A DNA stretch of 64,000 nt from positions 186,001 through 250,000 of the forward strand of contig JABCZG010000004.1 in the NCBI GenBank assembly GCA_013289835.1. The letters are read 5' to 3'. Positions 18,394 to 26,338 of the stretch are shown piece after piece (positions within the stretch are counted from its first letter, which is position 1; every line of letters begins with the position of its first letter). Below the pieces are notes generated by a model that was given only the letters and a program-made list of their open reading frames with translations, was not told the origin of the DNA and ran no database searches. The position numbers were made by a program, and so were the translations under genes. Origin of the DNA: Acidobacteriota bacterium (GTDB lineage Bacteria; Acidobacteriota; Terriglobia; Acidiferrales; UBA7541).

Positions 18394-19167
18394 ATGAATA
18401 CGAAAACGTGGATGAAACTTTGTTGTATGCTGGCACTGCTCGGACTCGTCCTCGCAGGCTGCGGCAATAAGGAACCCGCCGCGGAACAACCCGCAGCCCC
18501 TGCGGCATCTTCCGCTCCCGCCGCGACGCCCATCGATCCCGCCACGGCCGCCAGCATCAGCGGCACCGTGAAGCTCGATGGCGCCGCTCCCAAGGCCGCC
18601 ATGATAGACATGAGCCAGGACCCCGCCTGCAAAGGCATGAACATGGCCGAAAACGTTGTCGCCGGCGGCGGCAATCTCTCCAACGTTTTCGTCTACGTGA
18701 AGGACGGCTTGGGCTCGCGCACCTTCGACGCTCCCACCGCCGTCATCACTCTCGATCAGAGCGGCTGCAAATATCATCCTCACGTCCTCGGCGTCATGAC
18801 CGGCCAGACCATCAAAATCGTCAACAGCGACCCGACCACGCACAACATCCATCCCACGCCAAAAGACAATCGCGAGTGGAACGAGTCGCAACCGCCATCA
18901 TCCGCCCCGCTCGAAAAAACGTTCGCCCGCGAAGAAATAATGCTCCCCGTCAAGTGCAACCAGCACCCCTGGATGCGCATGTTCGTCAACGTCGTGAAGA
19001 GCCCCTTCTACGCCGTCACCGGTCCCGACGGAAAATTTGAAATCAAGGGCCTGCCGCCCGGCGACTACACCATCGCCTTCGTCCAGGAAAAACTCGGCGA
19101 ACAAGACGTGAAAGTGACCCTGGCCGCCAAAGACACAAAAACGCTAGACGCCACCTTCAAACCCTGA
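18394..19167 (+). CDS. Cupredoxin-like lipoprotein with Ig-like C-terminal domain
   Basis: A 257-residue lipoprotein. The signal peptide ends in a lipobox (LAGC, Cys about 23), followed by an Ala/Pro-rich linker. A plastocyanin-like domain then has candidate type-1 copper ligands His in 'DPTTHNIHP' and Cys-His-Met in 'VKCNQHPWM'. The last ~50 residues ('GPDGKFEIKGLPPGDYTIAFVQE') form a carboxypeptidase-regulatory-like beta domain. AGGAGAGG precedes the ATG. It lies 43 bases after the octaheme cytochrome, so it is likely a periplasmic electron carrier or a copper protein of this chain. Copper binding is inferred from the motif. Confidence 0.88.
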   Translation: MNTKTWMKLCCMLALLGLVLAGCGNKEPAAEQPAAPAASSAPAATPIDPATAASISGTVKLDGAAPKAAMIDMSQDPACKGMNMAENVVAGGGNLSNVFVYVKDGLGSRTFDAPTAVITLDQSGCKYHPHVLGVMTGQTIKIVNSDPTTHNIHPTPKDNREWNESQPPSSAPLEKTFAREEIMLPVKCNQHPWMRMFVNVVKSPFYAVTGPDGKFEIKGLPPGDYTIAFVQEKLGEQDVKVTLAAKDTKTLDATFKP

Positions 19168-19183
19168 CGTATGCTGTCTCTAT

Positions 19184-19215
19184 TTGTAGTGGCGCAGCTT
19201 GCTGCGCCACTACAA
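19184..19215. repeat. REP-like palindrome, copy 1
   Basis: A 32-bp near-perfect palindrome with a 15-bp stem (TTGTAGTGGCGCAGC and its complement) around TT. A copy at 62840-62871 differs only at one central base. It lies 16 bases after the cupredoxin stop codon and could also act as a transcript-end hairpin, although no T-run follows. Confidence 0.85.
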
Positions 19216-19378
19216 GTAACCACGGCTCGCATAGTTGGCTTTGCTGGTGAAATTAGTAGAGGCCAAGTATTTGAATTACGGGAGCAAAGCAAAAGAATCA
19301 AGAACAAAAACAAAATCTCTCTGTTCTTACTGAAAACTGAGAACTGACCACTGTGAACATTCTTTGTAAGGAGGTTTC

Positions 19379-19624
19379 TTGCTCCCTCTGATGCTCCTAA
19401 TCTCCATCCTGCTCGGCCTAATCCCCCTCGCGGGCATCGCGTGGATCATCGTCAGCGGCACCATCACCACCGTCGACGGCCTCTTCGAAAGCCTCATCAT
19501 GCTAAGCATCTCAGGAATCTTTTTCCTAAATGTCTTCTGGGAACTCCGCGACCACGGCTTCCTGGGAAAACCCAAAGCCGCACCAGCAACCGCCAAGCCC
19601 GCGCCGCCCTCCGAAGATAGTTAA
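19379..19624 (+). CDS. Small two-TM membrane protein of the bc cluster
   Basis: An 81-residue protein starting at TTG with a strong AAGGAGG a few bases upstream. Two hydrophobic helices ('LMLLISILLGLIPLAGIAWIIVSG' and 'LFESLIMLSISGIFFLNVFWEL') are followed by a soluble Ala/Pro-rich tail. No family is recognised. Its place between the cupredoxin and HEAT-protein genes suggests an accessory subunit of the respiratory complex, but a 211-base gap with a REP-like palindrome separates it from the cupredoxin gene. Confidence 0.65.
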   Translation: MLPLMLLISILLGLIPLAGIAWIIVSGTITTVDGLFESLIMLSISGIFFLNVFWELRDHGFLGKPKAAPATAKPAPPSEDS

Positions 19625-19801
19625 CGGCCCATTTGGAGTGCGGGAGCCCAGCTCCCGCTTTTGCGTTTGAAGATGCGCTCAAAAGTTTCTCTTGAGCGCG
19701 CAATGTCCCGATCAAAATGATCTCTCCCTCATGTTCCGCCACTAACATCCGATTCAGGTTATAGTGCATCCCAGAAACGGAGCGAGCAGTTTCGCCACGA
19801 A

Positions 19802-20671
19802 ATGTCCACCTCACCATCCTCTCCTGAATCCACCTCCCCCTCCTCTTCCCCGCATCACAAAATGTCCCCGCGCAATCGCGCCCTCTTCTTCCTCACTGCC
19901 TGGCTCATCGTCCTCATGCCCTTCCTCTTCTGGTGGAACACTTGGTTCGGCCGCCAACTCTCCGATAAACAAATCTCCGAATACCTGGCCGACGAAAAGC
20001 ACCCCCGCCACATCCAGCATGCGCTCGTCCAGCTCGGCGAACACTTGACTCGCCACGATGCCCGCGTCGTTCCTCTGTATCCAGATCTAATCCGCCTCTC
20101 CACCCATCCCGTCGAGGAAGTCCGCAACACCGACGCCTGGGTCATGGGCCAGGACACCTCCCAACCCGCTTTCCACGAAGCCCTCCTAAAAATGTTGAAC
20201 GATTCTTCCCCCATGGTCCGCGGCAACGCAGCTCTCTCCCTCATCCGCTTCGGCGACGCCTCCGGCCGCCTCCAAATCGTCGCTCTCCTGCAACCCGCAA
20301 AACTAACCGCCCCCACCGCCGGCCGCGTCACCGACACCGACAAAGTCGGTACCGCCATCCATCAAAACGGCCTGATCGCAAAAATTCAAAACGGCGATCA
20401 AACCACAGAAGTCCGCACACCGATCGCCGGCCGAATTCGCTCGCTCGACGTAGCTCCGGGAACGAATGTCGCCGCCGGAACCGAAATCGCCACCGTCGAT
20501 CCCGGCGACGAGCAAGTCTGGGAAGCCTTGCGCGCCCTCTATCTCATCGGTCAACTCGACGACCTTCCCTCCATCCGCATCTACGAACGCGAACTCCCCG
20601 AAATCTCCGGCCGCGTCCGCCAGCAAGCCCTCCTCACCGAAAAATCCATCCGCGACCGCGCCGCGCGCTAA
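19802..20671 (+). CDS. HEAT-repeat protein with biotinyl/lipoyl-like domain
   Basis: A 289-residue protein. It has a Ser/Pro-rich N-terminus, one TM helix (about 27-45, 'ALFFLTAWLIVLMPFLFWW'), and a HEAT-like helical region ('HPVEEVRNTDAWVMGQD', 'DSSPMVRGNAALSLIRFGD'). A beta-rich segment resembling a biotinyl/lipoyl carrier fold follows ('LTAPTAGRV', 'VRTPIAGRIRSLDVAPGTNVAAGTEIATVDPGDEQV'), and then another helical unit. No Lys stands at the tip of the beta hairpin (the motif reads 'PIAGRI'), so it is probably not biotinylated; membrane-fusion proteins use the fold in this way. It is the last gene of the plus-strand respiratory run. Function unknown. Confidence 0.75.
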   Translation: MSTSPSSPESTSPSSSPHHKMSPRNRALFFLTAWLIVLMPFLFWWNTWFGRQLSDKQISEYLADEKHPRHIQHALVQLGEHLTRHDARVVPLYPDLIRLSTHPVEEVRNTDAWVMGQDTSQPAFHEALLKMLNDSSPMVRGNAALSLIRFGDASGRLQIVALLQPAKLTAPTAGRVTDTDKVGTAIHQNGLIAKIQNGDQTTEVRTPIAGRIRSLDVAPGTNVAAGTEIATVDPGDEQVWEALRALYLIGQLDDLPSIRIYERELPEISGRVRQQALLTEKSIRDRAAR

Positions 20672-20717
20672 CTCATTCAGAGCTGCGATTACACCAAAAC
20701 AGCACATCCCAAACGTG

Positions 20718-20750
20718 GGTAGCGGGTCAGTTTCCGATTAGCGCTAACCA
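20718..20750 (+). repeat. Single end of a cassette-type mobile element
   Basis: Begins GGTAGCGGGTCAGTTTCCGA and continues TTAGCGCTAACC. The same sequence, with a few substitutions and one indel, forms the ends of the 739-bp cassette at 61477-62215. It best matches the right-hand end there, which also lies just upstream of the passenger gene start. No opposite end was found downstream, so this is a partial or decayed copy. Confidence 0.65.
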
Positions 20751-20817
20751 GGCACTACGCGATACGGACAAGGCTTACAATGTCCCAAGGTGTTCCATTT
20801 GGGCAGCGGAGGCAGGC

Positions 20818-21333
20818 ATGGGACGTTTCGTTTGCACTCTACTTTTCGCGTTTATCGCAGTCTCCCCATTATTGGGTCAGAAATCAGAGAGGCCAGTGGT
20901 TGCCGTGTCCTGTACCGCAGACAAGCAATCACTCATGCAAGGCGACTCCCTAAATCTGACGGTCACTCTAGAAAATCGCGGCTCATCGGGCGTTTACGTC
21001 TACCGGACATTGGAGTGGGGCTGGGCAGGGATTGGATTTACGCTCACGAATGAGAAGGGGGATGTTGTGCGTCCGCAGAAATATCCTATTCCACTCCCTC
21101 CTCCGCCCATATATGACAAATCTCAACTGGTAGGTTTGGCTCCTGGATATTTCTTTGGTACGCGCATGGTCTTTGACCTTTCTCATTACGCGCTGAACCC
21201 CGGGGTCTATTACGTTCAGGTTTCATATCGGAGCAATTATCCGAAGGAAGAGGGTTTTGGTTTGTCGTTGCTCACATCCGACGACGGCGAATTTCGTAGC
21301 AACAAGATTCAGATCCAGGTCCGTCCAAAGTGA
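20818..21333 (+). CDS. Secreted protein, Ig-like fold suspected
   Basis: A 171-residue protein with a signal peptide (MGRFVCTLLFAFIAVSPLLG) and a beta-rich body. 'DSLNLTVTLENRGSSGVYVYRTLEWG' and 'YALNPGVYYVQVSYRS' look like an Ig-like/BsuPI-type beta sandwich. GGAGG precedes the ATG. The gene starts 100 bases inside a copy of the end of a mobile cassette (20718), so it may be a transferred passenger gene rather than part of the respiratory cluster just upstream. Function unknown. Confidence 0.75.
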   Translation: MGRFVCTLLFAFIAVSPLLGQKSERPVVAVSCTADKQSLMQGDSLNLTVTLENRGSSGVYVYRTLEWGWAGIGFTLTNEKGDVVRPQKYPIPLPPPPIYDKSQLVGLAPGYFFGTRMVFDLSHYALNPGVYYVQVSYRSNYPKEEGFGLSLLTSDDGEFRSNKIQIQVRPK

Positions 21334-21442
21334 AGCTTGTCCGTCTCGCGCGAGTTTCCTTATCGGACCGAACCAGATATCGCGCTTGCCTGGCCTTTGC
21401 CGCTGACCGCGAGCGTACGTTGGACCGAGATCGCTAGCCGCA

Positions 21443-21477
21443 GAAAAAAAACTGAGCCGGCGCACCACCCGGCTCAG
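21443..21477 (-). terminator. Rho-independent terminator of the 21499-23214 gene
   Basis: The 9-bp stem CTGAGCCGG / CCGGCTCAG with an 8-base loop is followed, reading on the minus strand, by eight T. It stands 21 bases beyond the stop codon of the minus-strand gene. Confidence 0.88.
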
Positions 21478-21498
21478 CCACTTGGTTGCTGCTTCAAT

Positions 21499-23214
21499 TC
21501 ACTTTTTATCTGTGTCGTCGTCACCATGTTCTTTCGGAGCCAGCGCCACTCCTCGAAACACTTCCCCCGCCTTTGCGGAACGAAGCGTCACGAAATGGCC
21601 CAGCCGGTCATCCCTGTCGTGATCGCCATCACCCGTAGGCAACGTCGTGGCATCCAGCCGGTCCGTAACCTTCACCAGCTTGTTCGGATCCGCCCCCGTA
21701 TCGCCGTTCGCGCTGATCGTGGACGTAATCGCGTAAATCGTCACCGTCCCGTCATGATTGTGCTGTCCGGTGATGTTCCGGCATCCGCCCGTTGCGGGGT
21801 TTATCGCTGGCGGATAATTCTCGATTCCATAGGGCACTCCAATGTTCAATCCATCTTGCAGCACGTAGAGCATGGTCCACGTTCCGTTCACCAAACTCCA
21901 CTTCTGCAAGCCGGCCGTGGCCAACGATTGCGCGTCCGCCACATTTCCATTCACCGCCGGCGTCACCAGCGTCCCGTCGCCCTCGTCACAGACATACAGC
22001 GTAGTCGCGTTGGCGAACCAAATCCCGAACGGAAAGTCCGTCGAAGTGCTCGCCAAAGTGTTCGGGAATCCCGGCAGAATCGTAATCGGTACGGTCGCGA
22101 GCTCCGCCGCCGTACCCGTTGGCAGGGTCCCCGCGGTTCCCACTTGATACACGGTATTGATGCCATTTCCACCGCTGCCCTTGGTGATGTACAGCGTGTT
22201 GTTGAAGATGGTCATCCCGCGGAAGTTTGTATCCTTACCTGGCTTGTCCGATCCGAATAGGAGTCGCCCAATCATGCCGATGTTCGGTGGCACCGGAGGA
22301 GTCCCGCTAGGCACCAGCGTCTCAGAACCCGTCGCATTGACGAGCTCAATCCCGCTCGGCGTAGTCGAAAGTTGTTTCTTCGAAAGGTTTCCGCTGTTGT
22401 CGTTCCCCACCATGTAATACTGGCCATTCCCACCTTTAATCGCCGCGCGCCCGTTATCTCCGCTGTACGCGTTACCATCGGTGATTTTCAGGTGACCGTG
22501 TGCATCCACTTCCGCCACCGCCCGGTAATACGCCGTCGGAACAACGGGAAGATTCGAATCCGTCGTGATCACCGGATTCGTCAGGTCGCAAACGCCCGGC
22601 GTGTTCGAAGCCGACACATCCAGCAAATTCGGCGCCGTGGGCGAAACCGGAAAACCTCCGCAGCCTGGACCGCCTTGATACGCCATGAACGTGATGGATT
22701 TCCCGTCAATCGAGCGGTTCAGCGCCAGCTCGGATTTCGAACTGAAGCTCGTTACAATCCGATCGCTCGGAATGCGCAGCGTGCCCAAATGCCGCCCATC
22801 CGTCGTTAGATTGTCGAGGAAAATCGGCGAAGTGACTCCAAAGCTCCCGTCGGAACCGGAATTGTTCCAGACGTTGTGCGAGTCGTTGAGGTTCGGAAAT
22901 TCTCCATTGTCGCTCGCCACGCCGCATGGGACCGCCACCTCAACCACTCCATTCGTCGTCGTTGGCACTGCAACGTTGGTGCTGCCGTTTGGACCACCGG
23001 GGCACCCCAGCGGCAACGTCTCTCCGATCGTCACCGTCTCGGCCGTTCCCTCATACACGCTTCGGCTCAACACTAAACTATCGTCTTGAAATTCAAAATG
23101 ATCGGAGCGCCGGTCGTCTCTATCGCGTCTGTCGTGACCAGTGAGCAACCCGGCTGCGGTTCCCACAAATACTAGAGCTACTACTACTGTGGCTGGAAAG
23201 AATTTCTTGTTCAA
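21499..23214 (-). CDS. Large secreted protein, propeller-like, unknown function
   Basis: A 571-residue exported protein starting at TTG with AGGAGG a few bases upstream. The signal peptide is followed by an Asp/Arg/His-rich stretch ('GHDRRDRDDRRSDHFEF'); similar charged tracts recur near the C-terminus ('DGDHDRDDR', 'EHGDDDTDKK'). The body has repeated beta-strand motifs such as 'FRGMTIFNNTLYITKGSGGNG' and 'FGIWFANATTLYVCDEGDG', which fit a beta-propeller. It also has several Cys and many Asn/Gly/Thr residues, as in extracellular proteins. A terminator follows. The acidic tracts may bind divalent cations. No named family recognised. Confidence 0.8.
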   Translation of the reverse strand: MNKKFFPATVVVALVFVGTAAGLLTGHDRRDRDDRRSDHFEFQDDSLVLSRSVYEGTAETVTIGETLPLGCPGGPNGSTNVAVPTTTNGVVEVAVPCGVASDNGEFPNLNDSHNVWNNSGSDGSFGVTSPIFLDNLTTDGRHLGTLRIPSDRIVTSFSSKSELALNRSIDGKSITFMAYQGGPGCGGFPVSPTAPNLLDVSASNTPGVCDLTNPVITTDSNLPVVPTAYYRAVAEVDAHGHLKITDGNAYSGDNGRAAIKGGNGQYYMVGNDNSGNLSKKQLSTTPSGIELVNATGSETLVPSGTPPVPPNIGMIGRLLFGSDKPGKDTNFRGMTIFNNTLYITKGSGGNGINTVYQVGTAGTLPTGTAAELATVPITILPGFPNTLASTSTDFPFGIWFANATTLYVCDEGDGTLVTPAVNGNVADAQSLATAGLQKWSLVNGTWTMLYVLQDGLNIGVPYGIENYPPAINPATGGCRNITGQHNHDGTVTIYAITSTISANGDTGADPNKLVKVTDRLDATTLPTGDGDHDRDDRLGHFVTLRSAKAGEVFRGVALAPKEHGDDDTDKK

Positions 23215-23536
23215 GTGTCCCTCCTACGGGCCTGCCAACTTCACACGTCTTCCCGCAGGACGGATTAAAATCTCGCAAACATTTCATCAATTGCTGATGA
23301 ACCCTGACTCACAGATTTTTCCCGACGCGCAACGGTCCGGGAGCCTACCCAACGTCGTGCTGCCGGCTAATTGCTCCTCTTCAGCAGCCCCTGATCAGGG
23401 CAGGACGGGCCCTGCCCGGCATTTCGGACAGTACCGCTTTGGAACACCCTGCCCTTCCGTCCATCTGACGTACCCTTCCTCACCCTCGCTATGCTTCCTT
23501 AGGGCTCGCGGTGTGGGGCGAGCCGAGGAGGGGGCG
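23215..23536. other. Intergenic region between divergent genes
   Basis: 322 bases. A plus-strand open frame extends from 23141 through here into the next gene, but it lacks a start signal or protein character and is not used. A palindromic stretch CAGGGCAGGACGGGCCCTG lies around 23395-23415. Promoters for the divergent genes must lie here, but none is convincing by eye. Confidence 0.45.
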
Positions 23537-24844
23537 ATGTTCCGCATACGTATCCTTATTCTCTTGGGGCTTTCTTTTCTGGCGGCCTCAGCCGCTTGGG
23601 CTGACGACGTGGGCTACATTGACTGTTCCGCCCATTCCGAAGGCACTCAGGTTTTCGGCAAACCGCGGAAGTCTCCCGACGTTGTGGCCACCGTGCCCTG
23701 CGGCGAGCGCTTCACCATCCTGGTCTACGGGTTTGTCTTCTCTCAGATTCAGACGAGCAATGGAACGGTAGGCTACGTCTATTCGAACATCATCGCGCTC
23801 GACCGTCTCGCCACGTCCGTCCAGCGCACCGGCTCCATACAAATGGCTTCCGTCAAAACGAAAATCCCCAGCACGCCTGCGCCTGCACCCGTTGCCAAGC
23901 CGAATCCACCCGCGCAGCCTCAGCCCGCACCAGCACAAGTAGCCGCAACGCAGCCGGCCTCGTCGCAACCGTCGACGCCCGCAACTTCTGTAGCCTCAAC
24001 GTCCGCTCCAGTTGCCTCGGCATCGGACTCGAGCACCGCGGAAATCACTCTGACCTCCGCGCCAGCCGCACCCGCGCAACCTCCACCGGCATCAGCTCCC
24101 GCGTCTTCAACGCAAACAGTCTCCGCGAAACCTCTCGCGCCATCGCAGTCGGCTGCGGCTCCAGTTTCCGCGCCGACTTCGCCCACGCCTGCTTCAAATC
24201 CGCCTGAGCCAGCCGCCACGGTTGCACAGCCAGCTCAACCTGCGGCCGCGCAACCCGACCCCGCTCCGGCGGCTGCACCGGAACCCGCTCCTGCGCCCAT
24301 CCGACCGGCCAGCTCCCCAACCAGCTGGGAGAAGCCTCTCCCCAGCGTTCGAACCACACCTTTAATGGAATTCTTCGGCGGCTACTCCTTCGCCCGTTTG
24401 CCCGGCAGCGGTCCCGGCAACAATCTCAATGGCGCGCTCGGCTCCTTCGGTTGGAGTTTCAGGCCCTGGTTGCAGCTCACCGCCGACACCAGCTACAACT
24501 ACGTCAACGTCACCGGCGGCAAAGATGTCATCTACGGGAATCATTACGGCCCGCGTTTCTTCCGTCGCGGACATAATCGCTGGGGCATCACCCCGTTTGG
24601 CGAAGCCCTTATTGGCGGCTCGCGCGAAGACACCACCATCACCGGTGTCGGCGGCTACACCACTTCGAGTAATTGCATCTCCTACAAAGTGGGCGGCGGC
24701 CTGGATATTCACCCTTCCCGCCACTGGGACATTCGCGTCTTCGACGCGGACTACTACCGCACCGCTTTCGGCACCGGCTTGCACCAAAACAACTACTGGG
24801 TCTCTACCGGCGTCGTCTTCCGTCTCTTCGGCGGCCGCGAATAA
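23537..24844 (+). CDS. Outer-membrane beta-barrel protein with SH3-like N-domain
   Basis: A protein of about 435 residues. It has a signal peptide (MFRIRILILLGLSFLAASAAWA), then a bacterial SH3-like domain ('VFGKPRKSPDVVATVPCGERFTILVYG' to 'TVGYVYSNII'), a linker of about 170 residues rich in Pro, Ala and Ser, and a C-terminal OmpA/OprF-like barrel. The barrel shows 'PLMEFFGGYSFARLPGSG', alternating strands such as 'LQLTADTSYNYVNV', and a terminal aromatic 'NNYWVSTGVVFRLFGGRE'. ATG 23537 follows GAGGAGGGG. It would span the outer membrane with the SH3 part in the periplasm, possibly bound to peptidoglycan. Confidence 0.82.
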   Translation: MFRIRILILLGLSFLAASAAWADDVGYIDCSAHSEGTQVFGKPRKSPDVVATVPCGERFTILVYGFVFSQIQTSNGTVGYVYSNIIALDRLATSVQRTGSIQMASVKTKIPSTPAPAPVAKPNPPAQPQPAPAQVAATQPASSQPSTPATSVASTSAPVASASDSSTAEITLTSAPAAPAQPPPASAPASSTQTVSAKPLAPSQSAAAPVSAPTSPTPASNPPEPAATVAQPAQPAAAQPDPAPAAAPEPAPAPIRPASSPTSWEKPLPSVRTTPLMEFFGGYSFARLPGSGPGNNLNGALGSFGWSFRPWLQLTADTSYNYVNVTGGKDVIYGNHYGPRFFRRGHNRWGITPFGEALIGGSREDTTITGVGGYTTSSNCISYKVGGGLDIHPSRHWDIRVFDADYYRTAFGTGLHQNNYWVSTGVVFRLFGGRE

Positions 24845-24871
24845 CCTCGCGCACAACCTAATAAAATGTAG

Positions 24872-24900
24872 AGGCGGCCCATCAGGGCCGCCTTTATGTT
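24872..24900 (+). terminator. Terminator after the barrel protein gene
   Basis: Stem AGGCGGCCC / GGGCCGCCT with loop ATCA, followed by TTATGTT, starts 28 bases after the stop codon. Confidence 0.8.
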
Positions 24901-24922
24901 CCTCTTGATCGCCGAATGTTTT

Positions 24923-25141
24923 TCAGCGTCCTTTCATGTGCCTCTCCAGCGCTTTCATTCCCTGGTGCGCCTTGATGGACCACCCCACCGCTACAAACGC
25001 CAGCGCGGAGAGTATCGCGCCAGCCAGCACGCCTTCCTCCGCATTCGGTCCGGAATTGTTCAACGATTCCCGCAGCAAATAACTCCCCGCCACCAGGAAT
25101 GCCGCCGCCAAACACAATCCGAAATATTTTCCCCTCTTCAT
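24923..25141 (-). CDS. Small two-TM membrane protein
   Basis: A 72-residue protein with two TM helices ('YFGLCLAAAFLVAGSYLL' and 'GVLAGAILSALAFVAVGWSI') and a basic C-terminus. Its ATG overlaps the stop codon of the gene upstream on the same strand (ATGA), so the two small genes form a coupled pair. No family recognised. Confidence 0.6.
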   Translation of the reverse strand: MKRGKYFGLCLAAAFLVAGSYLLRESLNNSGPNAEEGVLAGAILSALAFVAVGWSIKAHQGMKALERHMKGR

Positions 25142-25374
25142 ACCGGCCGCTCTTTAATCTCGGCGAGCAGTTCGTGAACCTTGTTCGCTTCCAGCCGTTC
25201 GTCTCGCCGCAAGCGCAGCAGCTCCTCTTCCGTGACTACGCAATCCGCCACGCTGAAGAGCAGCGTTCCGTCCTGCCTGCGGTACGGTCCGCTCACCGCA
25301 ATCCCATGCGTGCGCATCGTTTGCACGGCGGAATTTAGAATTTTGCGCTGCTTGCGGTAGGCGAGAATACCCAT
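25138..25374 (-). CDS. Small hypothetical protein, coupled to the membrane protein
   Basis: A 78-residue soluble, charged protein. It contains 'TMRTHGIAVSGPYRRQDGTLLFSVADCVVTEEELLRLR', a pattern of beta strands followed by a helix. It shares an ATGA overlap with the downstream two-TM protein gene. No known domain recognised. The coding pattern and the overlap support a real gene. Confidence 0.6.
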   Translation of the reverse strand: MGILAYRKQRKILNSAVQTMRTHGIAVSGPYRRQDGTLLFSVADCVVTEEELLRLRRDERLEANKVHELLAEIKERPV

Positions 25375-25664
25375 GGCACGTCCTTGGGGAGGGTCACCCC
25401 AAGTTTCTCTTCACCGCTCGGCACTTGACAAGGGATGCAAGTAAAGAATGCTACCTAAGTGACAACCCGCAATTGAAAACTACTATACTCCCGCGGGGTC
25501 ATTGCAGGCGGGCAGCTTTCATTTCCTCGTGCGTGGAGCAGCGTCTCCTCCGCGTGTTCTGCGTCACGGCGTCGGCCATCAGAATGGGCGCAATTTTGAA
25601 CGCTACCCGCACTCTTCGGAACGGAGACAGACCGGCTGGCCGCCGCTACCACGCGGCGCAATGC

Positions 25665-25832
25665 CTACTTCTCGACCAGAATCACTCCCAGCCCGATGGT
25701 CTTGCGCTTGCGCTCGGGATACTTCGCTCGCGCCTTCTCCGCCTGTTCCTTCGTCTCAAACGGCTTCGACAGCGGCGTGAACTCCCCGGCGATATGCGTG
25801 TACAGCAGCCACTTCTCAATTGCTTTGGTCAT
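25665..25832 (-). CDS. Small 55-residue protein
   Basis: A short minus-strand frame from ATG (25832) to TAG (25665). The product begins MTKAIEKWLLYTHIAGEF, continues with 'TPLSKPFETKEQAEKARAKYPERKRKTIGLGVILVEK', and looks like a compact alpha/beta protein with a protein-like residue order. There is no strong SD before the ATG. The domain looks like the small 'tyrosine/lysine' proteins common in acidobacteria, but no function is known. The 290 bases between 25375 and 25664 hold nothing else convincing. Confidence 0.55.
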   Translation of the reverse strand: MTKAIEKWLLYTHIAGEFTPLSKPFETKEQAEKARAKYPERKRKTIGLGVILVEK

Positions 25833-25907
25833 GTCAGTTTTATAGCACGGACATTGGTTCCCTGCTACTCCCTCTTTTCCCCCGCCCCGCCTCCCCCAAG
25901 GATTTGG

Positions 25908-26120
25908 TTAGTGCGGACCCTTTTGGGGTCTTGGGTGCTCGGCACAGACGTGCGATTTGAACTCCTCGTCGCGTTGCTTTTCATAGAGTCTCTTCATGTC
26001 GTCAATGGTTTCGCCAACCAGCGGCCCCGCTGGGTTAAACACCCAGGCGCATTCCGTACAGACCCAGCCCTGAAAGCCCGGTCTTTCGGCCCATACCAAT
26101 TTGCGATGCATCGGCTCCAT
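25908..26120 (-). CDS. Small CxxC zinc-ribbon-like protein
   Basis: A 70-residue protein from ATG 26120, which has GAGGAGG at ideal distance. It shows 'GWVCTECAWVFNPAGP' (CxxC followed by an aromatic) and later 'HVCAEHP', giving three Cys and nearby His residues that could hold one zinc. A short helical region ('ETIDDMKRLYEKQRDEEFKS') links them. A longer version starting at 26249 adds unlikely sequence. Function unknown; perhaps a regulatory or RNA/protein-binding ribbon. Confidence 0.7.
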   Translation of the reverse strand: MEPMHRKLVWAERPGFQGWVCTECAWVFNPAGPLVGETIDDMKRLYEKQRDEEFKSHVCAEHPRPQKGPH

Positions 26121-26338
26121 AGCCTCCTCGCGATTTGGTGCGGCTATCCCGAGTGAAAGAAGGTCTAGCATTGGTCTTCGACGGCACCGCAAAAGCGGCG
26201 CTTTCCCCGCCCTGAACGAGGTTCTGTTTGCGTCAACGCTTTTGAGCACAAATTAGAATCGAAGTGAACTCACGGCCGGAACAGTAACGGCACAAAGAGG
26301 TTGCTGTCTGTGGGATACCCAACACTGGTGGGAATTAT

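Noticed and set aside
21334..21500. Opposite end of the 20718 cassette copy
   Set aside because: I looked for the inverted end sequence and for a duplicate of the 8 bases before 20718. Neither was found, so no second complete element is claimed.
22272..22478. Short frames inside 21499-23214
   Set aside because: They are shadows of the large secreted-protein gene in other frames.
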